Shown one piece after another: positions 32,722 through 40,949 of a stretch of DNA of 64,000 bases. The notes under the pieces are model-generated. The model saw only the letters and a program-made list of their open reading frames with translations. It was not told where the DNA came from and did no database searches. Source of the stretch: JBIQKZ01 sp044464765 (GTDB lineage Bacteria; Pseudomonadota; Gammaproteobacteria; Burkholderiales; Burkholderiaceae_B); the NCBI GenBank assembly GCA_044464765.1, contig JBIQKZ010000002.1, positions 1 to 64,000 of the forward strand, read 5' to 3'. Made by a program: the position numbers and the translations under genes. Every line of letters starts with the position of its first letter. The stretch's first letter is position 1.

Positions 32722-34677
32722 ATGCGCTTGAATCGTTTCACCCTATGGAGCCGTGTCTGTTCATCAACCACGCGAATGCTGGCGTCAGCCTTCGCCGTTG
32801 TATTCCTGTTGGCCGCCTGCAGCGGTGGCGACGATTCGTCCGACAACAGCACGGCAAAGGCTCGCACCACAGTGCTGGTCTATATGGTGGCGTCCGATCT
32901 GGAAGAAAATTTCGGCGGGGCAACCAGCAATCTCCAGGAAATGATGAAGGTCGGCTCCAGCAACGACTTGAACATCATTGTGGAAACAGGCGGCGCTCGC
33001 AAAGAAGGCTGGACCACCGTCAAGCGCCAGCGTGTGCTTAACGGCAAGATGGAAGTCATTAAAGACTTGGGCAGCCAGGACATGACCAAAGGCGAGAACC
33101 TTCGCAGTTTCATTGAATGGGGTGTGGAAACCTATCCGGCCGAGTCGTATCACCTGGTGTTCTGGGATCATGGCGGCGGGCCACTGGGCGGGTTTGGCGT
33201 GGATACCAACTACTCGCTCTACGACACTATGCCCACGCCGACCATGATAGAGGCTATTAAAGGCGCCCAGCGTACCACCGGGGTAAAGCTGGACCTGGTC
33301 GGCTTCGATGCCTGCCTGATGGCAAGCGCGGAAATAGCCTACTTGCTGCAACCCTCTGCGCATTATTTGGTGGCGTCCGAAGATGTCGAACCCGGAGCGG
33401 GCTGGGATTGGGAGCCTTATCTGCGGCACCTGGCGGATAACCCCGACAGCAACGCGGTCTCTGCCGGCAAAGCCATTATCGACGGCTACGTCGTAAAAAT
33501 GGAAAACTCGTTCAACAACATGATCACGCTTTCCCTGGTCGACTTGTCGAAGATGCCCGCGCTAATGGACAGCCTTAACGACATGGCTGCCACGGTGCTG
33601 TCCAAGTTGAACCACCCCGACGCAGCGCAAAGCACGCAATCCTGGGCCGATTTCGCCTACGTGCGGCGCACCTCCCACGACTTCCAGACATCCTGGTTCT
33701 ACAACAACGCCACCGACCTGGTGGACATCGGCGATTTCGTCACCAAGCCGCAACTGGCCATGCTGGACGTCACCGACGATCAGATCCAGACCATGCAAAA
33801 GGCTCTGGAAGACGCCGTAATCTATAACCGGTTCGGTAGTCGCCTATGGCAGGCCAGCGGCCTGACCCTGTATTCCCCGCTGGTCAGCGTAAAACCCGAC
33901 AGCAGCAATCCTTATGTGGAATATGAAACGCTGGCGATGCCCGACAAACTGAAAGGGCTGGTGAAACGCTACGGCGACATCGCCAACAGCCCCGACCTGC
34001 CAAAACCCGGCGTCGAGACCCCACAGTTCGTTGGGGACATCGCGTATACGCCTCTCGTGAATCCCGCTTTTTCTGCGCAAGAGTTCTTTAATCTGTGGAA
34101 TTCCAACGACCCGGCTCCCCCCGTTCATCTGGCGATCAAACCGCTGGATGCCCAAGTGCCCGACGGCGTGGCGGGCAATCTGGCCGCTGACAGCACTGAC
34201 GGCTGGTTCCAGGTTCCAAGCGCAGACGGCGCATCCGTCCTGGTCAGCGTGCTGCCCGACGACATGCCGCGCATGGCGGTTGGCTACGCGCAATACCAGA
34301 TCCCCGTCTATTATCCTTACCCCAACTCCGATCAGGGCACCAAAGGCGTATTGCTGGTTGACTTCAACGAAACCGACACCGGCGATAAAAGCTACCGCAT
34401 CACGGGTTTCCTGGGCTACCAGGATGCCAGCCCTTATGCCAGCCGCACCGAGCCAGCAGGCTTACCCGCCGGCATGGTGTTTCACCCCATGGTCTTTACC
34501 ACCAAGGGCTGGGTTATCGACAAAAGCCGCAAGATCGTCAGCTTCGACGTGGGCAACGAAGACACGCCGGAAGAAGGGTGGTGGCAGCTCGAAACTGTGG
34601 AAAGCACCACACTCTGCGGTAGTACTTGCACCTACTCGTTCGGTGTGGTGGACTACTCTGGCACCATGACCTGGTAA
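32722..34677 (+). CDS. Clostripain-family (peptidase C11) lipoprotein
   Basis: A 651-residue protein with a long signal peptide ending in the lipobox LAAC (Cys33) and a Ser/Asp-rich linker. The C11 caspase-like catalytic core follows: VYMVASDLEENF, the catalytic His150 in FWDHGGG and catalytic Cys198 in GFDACLMAS. Clostripain-type enzymes cleave after Arg/Lys and often self-process. The C-terminal half (about 420-651) has no recognised domain and is beta-rich in appearance. GGAGG precedes the ATG by 6 nt. It diverges from the T2SS operon. Surface or periplasmic proteolysis is likely; target proteins are unknown. Confidence 0.88.
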   Translation: MRLNRFTLWSRVCSSTTRMLASAFAVVFLLAACSGGDDSSDNSTAKARTTVLVYMVASDLEENFGGATSNLQEMMKVGSSNDLNIIVETGGARKEGWTTVKRQRVLNGKMEVIKDLGSQDMTKGENLRSFIEWGVETYPAESYHLVFWDHGGGPLGGFGVDTNYSLYDTMPTPTMIEAIKGAQRTTGVKLDLVGFDACLMASAEIAYLLQPSAHYLVASEDVEPGAGWDWEPYLRHLADNPDSNAVSAGKAIIDGYVVKMENSFNNMITLSLVDLSKMPALMDSLNDMAATVLSKLNHPDAAQSTQSWADFAYVRRTSHDFQTSWFYNNATDLVDIGDFVTKPQLAMLDVTDDQIQTMQKALEDAVIYNRFGSRLWQASGLTLYSPLVSVKPDSSNPYVEYETLAMPDKLKGLVKRYGDIANSPDLPKPGVETPQFVGDIAYTPLVNPAFSAQEFFNLWNSNDPAPPVHLAIKPLDAQVPDGVAGNLAADSTDGWFQVPSADGASVLVSVLPDDMPRMAVGYAQYQIPVYYPYPNSDQGTKGVLLVDFNETDTGDKSYRITGFLGYQDASPYASRTEPAGLPAGMVFHPMVFTTKGWVIDKSRKIVSFDVGNEDTPEEGWWQLETVESTTLCGSTCTYSFGVVDYSGTMTW

Positions 34678-34691
34678 GCAAACGCCAAGCG

Positions 34692-34718
34692 GCCCGTGCG
34701 TATCGGCCGCGCACGGGC
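34692..34718 (+). terminator. GC-rich hairpin after the clostripain gene
   Basis: GCCCGTGCG (34692-34700) pairs exactly with CGCACGGGC (34710-34718), with a 9-nt loop, 15 nt after the stop codon. There is no T-run, so it may be a weak terminator or an mRNA-stabilising hairpin between the two genes. Confidence 0.5.
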
Positions 34719-34780
34719 GCTAAACCGTCTACACCCTCGGGGACTGATCACCATTCGGCCGCACTGCAGGAGCAAAACCC

Positions 34781-36643
34781 ATGAAAACATTCGCGTGCGT
34801 AGCGCTTGCCGCCTTTGGTCTGCTATCGCCTCTGCAGGCAGCCCAGGTCCAGATCCAGGCCCCTGATCCCGCAAAACGCGCGCCGGCCTATATTCAGTTG
34901 CAACGCGATGTGCTTATCAACGCCGACTTATGGTCGGACAAGCCACAGATACTGGCCGCAAACTATGGCTTTGAAGGCATCATCGGGGTGCCCGGCGTGC
35001 TAGGCGCAGACAACCTGCCGCTTGCCGTGGCCGCCGGCGCGGGCGTCAACCTCGATTTCGCCGCCCTGGATCCCGAGCCGCCTCTGCGCAACCTGACCAG
35101 CGCCGCCAGCCCCATTGGCGTCGTGGCGGCCGGTTTCGGCGCTGCGCCACGCTTTGCCGACGCCATGCCCATTGAAGTCAGTTGGCCGTTGCTGCCCAGT
35201 TCGGTCGCTCCCGAGAACATCGCCATCACCCTGAATACCGGTGAAATCGTTCACCCTGTGGCTGCCGCGCTGAACCCGAACTACGACCACAATGAACGAC
35301 ACGTTATTGTTGTCTTTGGCGAGTTCGGCAACCGCCTTTCACCCGACAAGGTGGGCGCGGTGTATCCAACAACGGTCGCGTTCGTGGACGGCCAAACGCC
35401 GCTGATGGCCGTCGGACCCGACGGGCCGGTCTCGATCGTGGGTTTGTCCGCGCCCAGCAGCAACCCCTATGTGGCCGGGCCCGCGTTGGTGGGCGCCAAG
35501 CTAAGCCGCTTCTCCCCGGCGGGCGATTTTCCGCCGCCGGCCCTGGCCAATGCCTTTCCCAACGACGCGTTCTCGCTGTATGGCAGCGTCGCGCAATATC
35601 GGTTGCGCCTGTTCACTTCCGGCGGCTTTTCACCGGATGGGGTCAGCGGCTTCCTGCCCACCGATTTTGAAACCTATTTCAGGCTGCACGCCCGCGATGC
35701 CCAAGGCAATAACGTTGTTCTTGACAAAGCAGGGCAGGTCTATGACCTGGGCGCGGGAAAAGTCTCGATTATCGGCCTGGCCGAAGTCGGCCCGCCCGCA
35801 CAAGGCACGCCGGACCTTGCCTACTATGCCGAAGACCACGACAACTACTTCGATATCGTCTTGCAAGGGGATGAAGCCGCCGTCAAATTATTGCAATCGG
35901 TGGAAATACCCACGGCCAGGTTCGCCGGATACAGCGACATCTACAACCCGGGCGGGCCGGGGCGCACGCTGTCGCCGGACACCATCTACACGAAACCCGC
36001 GCTGCCCCAGGTGTATCCGATCGACCATAGCCTGGATCAACTGCGCACCGTCAGCTACGCCAGTCAAACTCTTGCCGACTACGACCTGGACACCGACCTG
36101 CCGGTGGTATTCCGGCTACAGGCCGGCGATAGGGCAGACCTGCTCACCAGCAGTTCCAAGTTAACCAATCAGTTGATCGACACCGAAGGCTATACGCTTG
36201 CGCACGTGGAATTCGCCAATGAAACCGACCGGCCGGCCGTCAGTGCCGTGATCGGCTATGTGTCAGACACGGGCGACCGCTTCTATACGCTTGATCCCGC
36301 CGAACAGGCCACGCTTGACGCCGACGCCGACTGGACCCGGGAAGGGCGCGCATTTGGCGCCTTCGATACGGCCTGGCCGGGGCTGGCGCCTGTGTATCGC
36401 TTTTTCGACCCGAGCACGAAACGCCATACCTTCACCCCCGACCCCAACTTCGGGCGCAAATCCGGCAAGGCGCATTCTCAGGGAATCGCCTGGCATTCAG
36501 CCCTGTTCATCAAGCCCGAGCCCTTTTCCGAACCCACAAAGAATAACAGTGGCGGCAACGTGGGCTGGCTGACGCTGGGGCTGGGGCTGGTTGCAGTCGC
36601 CACATTCAGACGGCGCCGACGCGTTGTTTCCAAAGGCAGTTAA
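34781..36643 (+). CDS. Secreted protein with GlyGly-CTERM-like sorting tail
   Basis: This 620-residue protein is not recognised as an enzyme. It has a signal peptide (about 1-20, ending LQA) and an Ig-like looking middle (SVAPENIAITLNTGEIVHP... around 146-220). Its C-terminal region has VYRFFDPSTKRHTFTPDPN, resembling the DUF5648-type repeats found in exported proteins. The extreme C-terminus reads SGG (Gly591-Gly592), a hydrophobic segment (about 594-609) and five arginines (610-614). This is the architecture of GlyGly-CTERM signals, which are cleaved by rhombosortase on T2SS-exported proteins. It begins 104 nt after the clostripain gene on the same strand. Confidence 0.8.
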   Translation: MKTFACVALAAFGLLSPLQAAQVQIQAPDPAKRAPAYIQLQRDVLINADLWSDKPQILAANYGFEGIIGVPGVLGADNLPLAVAAGAGVNLDFAALDPEPPLRNLTSAASPIGVVAAGFGAAPRFADAMPIEVSWPLLPSSVAPENIAITLNTGEIVHPVAAALNPNYDHNERHVIVVFGEFGNRLSPDKVGAVYPTTVAFVDGQTPLMAVGPDGPVSIVGLSAPSSNPYVAGPALVGAKLSRFSPAGDFPPPALANAFPNDAFSLYGSVAQYRLRLFTSGGFSPDGVSGFLPTDFETYFRLHARDAQGNNVVLDKAGQVYDLGAGKVSIIGLAEVGPPAQGTPDLAYYAEDHDNYFDIVLQGDEAAVKLLQSVEIPTARFAGYSDIYNPGGPGRTLSPDTIYTKPALPQVYPIDHSLDQLRTVSYASQTLADYDLDTDLPVVFRLQAGDRADLLTSSSKLTNQLIDTEGYTLAHVEFANETDRPAVSAVIGYVSDTGDRFYTLDPAEQATLDADADWTREGRAFGAFDTAWPGLAPVYRFFDPSTKRHTFTPDPNFGRKSGKAHSQGIAWHSALFIKPEPFSEPTKNNSGGNVGWLTLGLGLVAVATFRRRRRVVSKGS

Positions 36644-36751
36644 GTTTCCGAGGTAATTAATCCGCGACGGGCGTTTCCCTGCACTTAGTACATTGCGGCT
36701 GCTTCACTGCGGTTAAATCCCTGCGGGTGATTCACTGGTATAGTGCGCATC

Positions 36752-37669
36752 GTGATAGAACGCCATCAACGCAACCAGATAACCTTAGGCATTGCCAGCA
36801 TCATCGCAGGCATGTTCTGCCTGACGATCAGCGACGGCCTGGCCAAGTGGCTGGGCGCCACCTATTCGCCTGTTCAATTATTGTTTCTGCGCGGCCTTCT
36901 GGCTGCGCCAATACTTATCGTTCTGATCGCCATACTGAGCGGGCGGGCTGCGTTGCGCACCGAACACCTGGGCATTCATTTATTTCGCGGCCTGATCAAC
37001 GTCGTGTCGGCCTCGTGCTTTTACCTGGGCCTGACCATGCTGCCCCTGGCCGAGGCCACCGCCATTGCCTTTAGCGCGCCTTTTTTCGTCACCATCATCT
37101 CGGTGATTTTCCTGCACGAAAAAGTATCGCTGGGAGGGTGGCTGGCGCTGTTGGCGGGGTTTGCGGGCGTCGTGCTGATCGCCCGACCCAACCCGCAGAA
37201 CATGCAATGGGCCGTCGTATTGCCGCTAATCACAGCATTGGGCTACGCCGTCATGATGGTCAGCGCGCGCAAGCTGAATGTTCGCGAAAGCATGTTGACC
37301 ACCACACTGTACATTGCGCTGGGCCAGGCTTTCTTTGCCGGCTTGCCGCAGGCCTGGGTCTGGACCCCGGTGCAATCCGGGCATATGGCGGGCTTTTTAG
37401 GGCTGGCGATATTCAGCACCCTGGGCCTGGGCCTGATCACCCAGGCATTCCGGGTGGCGCCCGCGTCCATCGTGGCGCCGTTCGACTACACCGGATTGAT
37501 CTGGGCCACACTGTTCGGGTGGGCAATCTGGCACGAAATGCCGTCACTGGGGTTCTATGCAGGCGCGCTGCTGATCGTCATCAGCGGGGTGTATATCGCC
37601 GTGTTTGAGGCCTCGAAGAAAAGACGGAAATACGGCGGAAAGAAAACTCAGCAACAAGTCGGAAGCTAG
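36752..37669 (+). CDS. EamA/DMT-family transporter
   Basis: A polytopic protein of about 305 residues with ten hydrophobic segments and two EamA domains. Family features include the KWLGATYSPVQLLFLR loop, PLAEATAIAFSAPFFVTIIS and the second repeat FDYTGLIWATLFGWAIWHEMPS. It probably exports metabolites or amino acids; the substrate is unknown. The start is uncertain: GTG 36752 lies 7 nt after a TATAGT box (36739-36744) without any ribosome site, while GTG 36743 would add three residues. It is preceded by a 99-bp gap with short CTGCGG repeats. Confidence 0.88.
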   Translation: MIERHQRNQITLGIASIIAGMFCLTISDGLAKWLGATYSPVQLLFLRGLLAAPILIVLIAILSGRAALRTEHLGIHLFRGLINVVSASCFYLGLTMLPLAEATAIAFSAPFFVTIISVIFLHEKVSLGGWLALLAGFAGVVLIARPNPQNMQWAVVLPLITALGYAVMMVSARKLNVRESMLTTTLYIALGQAFFAGLPQAWVWTPVQSGHMAGFLGLAIFSTLGLGLITQAFRVAPASIVAPFDYTGLIWATLFGWAIWHEMPSLGFYAGALLIVISGVYIAVFEASKKRRKYGGKKTQQQVGS

Positions 37670-37747
37670 GCCGTCAAAGGCAGCTAGGCGCGGCGGTCCA
37701 GCCATGGGCCGGCATGGATGCGACCGGCGGGGGTAATATTTTAAAAC

Positions 37748-37775
37748 TTTACATAATATACATTATGCGTATATC
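37748..37775 (+). promoter_or_regulatory. Candidate promoter in an AT-rich island before cinA
   Basis: TTTACA (37748-37753), a 16-bp spacer and TATATC (37770-37775) lie in a conspicuously AT-rich stretch (37735-37785) of an otherwise GC-rich region, about 145 bp before the CinA-like ATG. The match to consensus is moderate. Confidence 0.35.
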
Positions 37776-37920
37776 TTACATGAATTGACGAGCTAACCCA
37801 CCTGGTCCAAACATGGGCCCGTCCGCCGCAGAACCACCACTTGATCCTATGCGATCTCCCAGGCGCAAGACTTGCTCGACGTGGCGACTCACTGCAAACA
37901 CGCAACTCCTGAACCAAGAC

Positions 37921-38445
37921 ATGATCCCGATTAAATTGATCGCCCGCTATATGTCCGACAACCGCTTGATTCTTGTCACGGCCGAATCGTGTACGGCGGG
38001 GTTGATTGCATCGACACTATCCGAGGCGTCCAACGCGGGATCCTTGCTGGACTGCGCATTCGTGACGTATTCGGTAAAAGCCAAGCAAAAGGAACTGGGA
38101 GTTCGCCCAGAAACAATCGAGCGATTCAATCTGACCAGCGAGGAAGTGGCTGCGGAAATGGCAATCGGAGCACTTGCCCGGCGGCCCGCGAGCATAGCCA
38201 TTGCCAACACTGGCGTTGTCGACCAGATCGATTCCACCATTAAACCAGGCACGCAATGCTTCGCCTGGGCCTTCCGAAACATGCAGGATAAAAATGAGAT
38301 CGCCCTTTTCACAGAGACCAGGCTGTTTTCCGGCAGTAGTCGGAAAATTCGACGGCAAAGCGCGATGTATGCGTTAAGCCGTATTCCATTCTATGGCCAA
38401 CGACGCCACGACCATTACGCCAAACTGAACAAGGAGCACATATGA
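37921..38445 (+). CDS. CinA C-terminal domain protein (nicotinamide-nucleotide amidase-like)
   Basis: A 174-residue stand-alone CinA-C domain. TAESCTAGLIASTLSE (Ser23, the PncC-type nucleophile) is followed by the FVTYSVKAKQKELGV motif and SIAIANTGVVDQ. PncC enzymes convert NMN to nicotinate mononucleotide in pyridine nucleotide salvage. One divergence is CTAG where most members have CTGG. The C-terminal part (IRRQSAMYALSRIPF) is typical. The ATG at 37921 is preferred over the upstream 37813 because it gives the normal domain boundary. Its stop overlaps the next small ORF as ATGA. Confidence 0.85.
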   Translation: MIPIKLIARYMSDNRLILVTAESCTAGLIASTLSEASNAGSLLDCAFVTYSVKAKQKELGVRPETIERFNLTSEEVAAEMAIGALARRPASIAIANTGVVDQIDSTIKPGTQCFAWAFRNMQDKNEIALFTETRLFSGSSRKIRRQSAMYALSRIPFYGQRRHDHYAKLNKEHI

Positions 38446-38669
38446 CCTATGCCAAACTAGAACCCGGCAAGCCCGACATATCCCTCGCCGCATCCGCCGA
38501 AACGCAAAAGAAGAACCAAAGCGATGACACAGACCGCACGCAACAGAAAAGCCACGGCAGCAAACAGAATCGCAGCAAGAAGGAAGGTCATGCCACGCAG
38601 ATAGGATCGGGCCAAGATCAACAAAGCAGCCGCACCGAGAGCCCCGACCCGGCTCGCACCAAGCGATAA
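38442..38669 (+). CDS. Small highly polar hypothetical protein
   Basis: A 75-codon frame whose ATG overlaps the CinA stop (ATGA) and is preceded by a perfect AAGGAG 5-6 nt upstream, a strong argument that it is translated. The product is almost all Lys, Gln, Ser, Asp, Glu, Thr and Arg, has no Cys or Trp and a single Tyr, and is probably disordered. No function is recognised. A hydrophobic frame on the opposite strand (38457-38762) lacks a comparable start. Confidence 0.5.
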   Translation: MTYAKLEPGKPDISLAASAETQKKNQSDDTDRTQQKSHGSKQNRSKKEGHATQIGSGQDQQSSRTESPDPARTKR

Positions 38670-38788
38670 CTCTTTGCAGCGCAGCGCGAAGCTCGCCCGA
38701 AAACATTCGCGTTGCGTCTCTTTACTTTCGCTGACAATCTGTTTGCTGTACAGTTTCCACACCGGAACAACGAAAGGAATACGACGGT

Positions 38789-40894
38789 ATGGCTACTGAT
38801 GACATGCGGCACAGCGTCGTGGAATCGTTCACAAGCGTACCAGCCTCGCCTTCACGCCGACGCCTGCTGCAGGCGACCGCCGCAGGCGTTTTCAGCCTCC
38901 CGCTGGCGGCCTGCAATTCGTCCAGCGATGGCGACAGCCTGATAGATTTTTCGCCCACTATCGCGGATGCTCGCGCAGCCATCGCCAGCGCCATGGCCAA
39001 AACCAATACCACGTCGGTGTCTGCCTGCCTGGTCAGTGGCAACCACGTTGTGTGGAACGAAGCGTTCGGCGTCATTGATCGCGTGGGTAACACGCCCGCC
39101 ACCACCGAAACCCTGTACAACATCGGTTCCGTCAGCAAGGTCTTCGTGACGACCGCCGTCATGATTCTCGTTGACCGAAACCAGGTCGATCTGGATGCGC
39201 CGATAATCACGTATATCCGCGATTTTCGCATGCTGTCGCCGGCGTTCGAAAAAATTACGGTCCGTATGCTGCTTAGCCATTCGTCGGGCTTTCCGGGCTC
39301 ATACTACGAGAATATTTTCACATTTGCACCGTTGCCCGGATATGCTCGTGCCGCGCAAGATTCACTGGCCGACATGCATCTGAAACACGAGCCGGGCGAA
39401 CTGGCCGTGTATTGCAACGATGGCTTCACCATGGCAGAGCGGCTGGTTGAAGAAGTCAGCGGCAAAACCTACGCGGCATTTGTCAGGGACGAGATCCTTG
39501 CGCCGTTGAAAATGACCCGCAGCCGATACCCTTTGCATTACTACCCCGAAGGCGCGTTTGCCCATCCTTATCTGGGAGACATAAAGTACGGGCAAGAGTT
39601 CGTCCTGGCATACGGTACCGGCGGTTTAAGCAGTACGCCCGCCGACATGGCCCGCTTTGCCATGATGTTCATGAACAAGGGCATTCTGGATGGTCGGCGA
39701 ATTCTATCGGAAGCCGCCGTGAAGGAAATGGGCACGGACCAAACCACCCAGCTGTTAATGAACCCCGCGCAGCCCTGGAAATGGGGCTTGGGCTGGGACA
39801 GCACCCAGCACCCCGCCCTGCACACCCTGGGCTTCACGTGCTGGGAAAAGAATGGCGGCACCGCATTTTTCACCAGTGACTTCTTCGTGATGCCCAACGA
39901 AGATCTTGCTGTCATGATTACGGGCACATCCGGTCGCTATGGCGCCGGCGCCCTGGCCGAACGCATCTTGCTGCACGCCCTTCGCGATAAACGCCTCATC
40001 CAGGCTCTGCCCTCGCCCGTGCCAAGTTCCCCCCCTCCCGTGGCTGAAGGCGACGCCAGCCCGCACGATCTGGCAGGCTATTATGCAAGTAACGAAGGGC
40101 TGATCAAGGTCGAGCAAGAAGGCGCCACGCTATCGGTGCTGATATGGGTCGCCGGAGAATGGACCGTACGGGAAACGGGTTTGCAATTGCGCGACGACGG
40201 CTGGTTTGCGTCAGACAACTCCGCAAGCGCCTATCGTTCAAGCAGCATAGGAAGCTTCCGCTACCTAACCCGGCGTTTCCCGGTCGGCTACGGCCACTAT
40301 TTCCTTACCGTGCCTTATGGACAGCGTATCCAGGCGTCATCGCCGCTATCGCCGGCCTGGCAAGCGCGGCTGGGAAAAAGCTGGCTGATTATCAGTGAGC
40401 ACGAATCTTCCGTCAGAATGGTGCTTGACTCCCCCGAGCTAAAGGTCGAGGCCGTGCCCGAGATGCCCGGCTATTTTGTGGCCGCCGAGCGCCAGTTGAA
40501 TCTGCCTGCCAACGACCTGCGTACCCGCCAGTTCCTGAAGATACCGGTGCTCCATTCGCGCGATCAGAACGAACTGGTCGTTTATACGCATATGAACGAA
40601 GAATGGCTGCTCTTTGGCGGCAGCCGCCATCGCCCGCTGGATACCGTGCCATCCGTGGGACCGGGCGCACATGCCGTTGAACTGGATGATCAGGGCGATG
40701 CCCAGTGGCGGCGCTTGGTCAATGTGGCTTCGGCGCACATCGCCGGGTCGCGGGCATGGCGGTTATACGATGAAAACCTGGTTTCCATCCAGGCCGGCGA
40801 AGGCCCGGGCATGATCGACCCGCCGACGGCGGGAACCTATTACCTGATCACCTTCGGCGAAGCCAACAGTCAGGCAACCCTCACCCTGGCATAA
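38789..40894 (+). CDS. Serine hydrolase of the class C beta-lactamase family, Tat-type lipoprotein
   Basis: A 701-residue protein. The N-terminus carries a twin-arginine-like SRRRLLQA followed by a hydrophobic stretch and LAAC (Cys42), suggesting a Tat-exported lipoprotein. The serine beta-lactamase/DD-peptidase domain (about 60-410) has the nucleophile motif SVSK (Ser114, Lys117) and VYCNDGF (Tyr-x-Asn). KNGG in the position of KTG (about residue 355) completes the triad. A further region of about 270 residues is beta-rich and unassigned. Family members include esterases, D-aminopeptidases and true beta-lactamases, so resistance should not be assumed. Confidence 0.88.
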   Translation: MATDDMRHSVVESFTSVPASPSRRRLLQATAAGVFSLPLAACNSSSDGDSLIDFSPTIADARAAIASAMAKTNTTSVSACLVSGNHVVWNEAFGVIDRVGNTPATTETLYNIGSVSKVFVTTAVMILVDRNQVDLDAPIITYIRDFRMLSPAFEKITVRMLLSHSSGFPGSYYENIFTFAPLPGYARAAQDSLADMHLKHEPGELAVYCNDGFTMAERLVEEVSGKTYAAFVRDEILAPLKMTRSRYPLHYYPEGAFAHPYLGDIKYGQEFVLAYGTGGLSSTPADMARFAMMFMNKGILDGRRILSEAAVKEMGTDQTTQLLMNPAQPWKWGLGWDSTQHPALHTLGFTCWEKNGGTAFFTSDFFVMPNEDLAVMITGTSGRYGAGALAERILLHALRDKRLIQALPSPVPSSPPPVAEGDASPHDLAGYYASNEGLIKVEQEGATLSVLIWVAGEWTVRETGLQLRDDGWFASDNSASAYRSSSIGSFRYLTRRFPVGYGHYFLTVPYGQRIQASSPLSPAWQARLGKSWLIISEHESSVRMVLDSPELKVEAVPEMPGYFVAAERQLNLPANDLRTRQFLKIPVLHSRDQNELVVYTHMNEEWLLFGGSRHRPLDTVPSVGPGAHAVELDDQGDAQWRRLVNVASAHIAGSRAWRLYDENLVSIQAGEGPGMIDPPTAGTYYLITFGEANSQATLTLA

Positions 40895-40949
40895 GTAAAC
40901 CGCAGGCCAATAGCCCGCGATAGCCGTCTGCGCGCTGCCTCTCCCCAGC

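Noticed and set aside
38457..38762. 101-codon hydrophobic frame on the minus strand opposite the small polar ORF
   Set aside because: It has no convincing ribosome site and is the reverse complement of a frame with a perfect one; its hydrophobicity follows from the polar codons opposite.
38789..40894. Reading the serine hydrolase as an antibiotic-resistance beta-lactamase
   Set aside because: The family is broad; size, lipobox and the KNGG variant do not support a resistance call.
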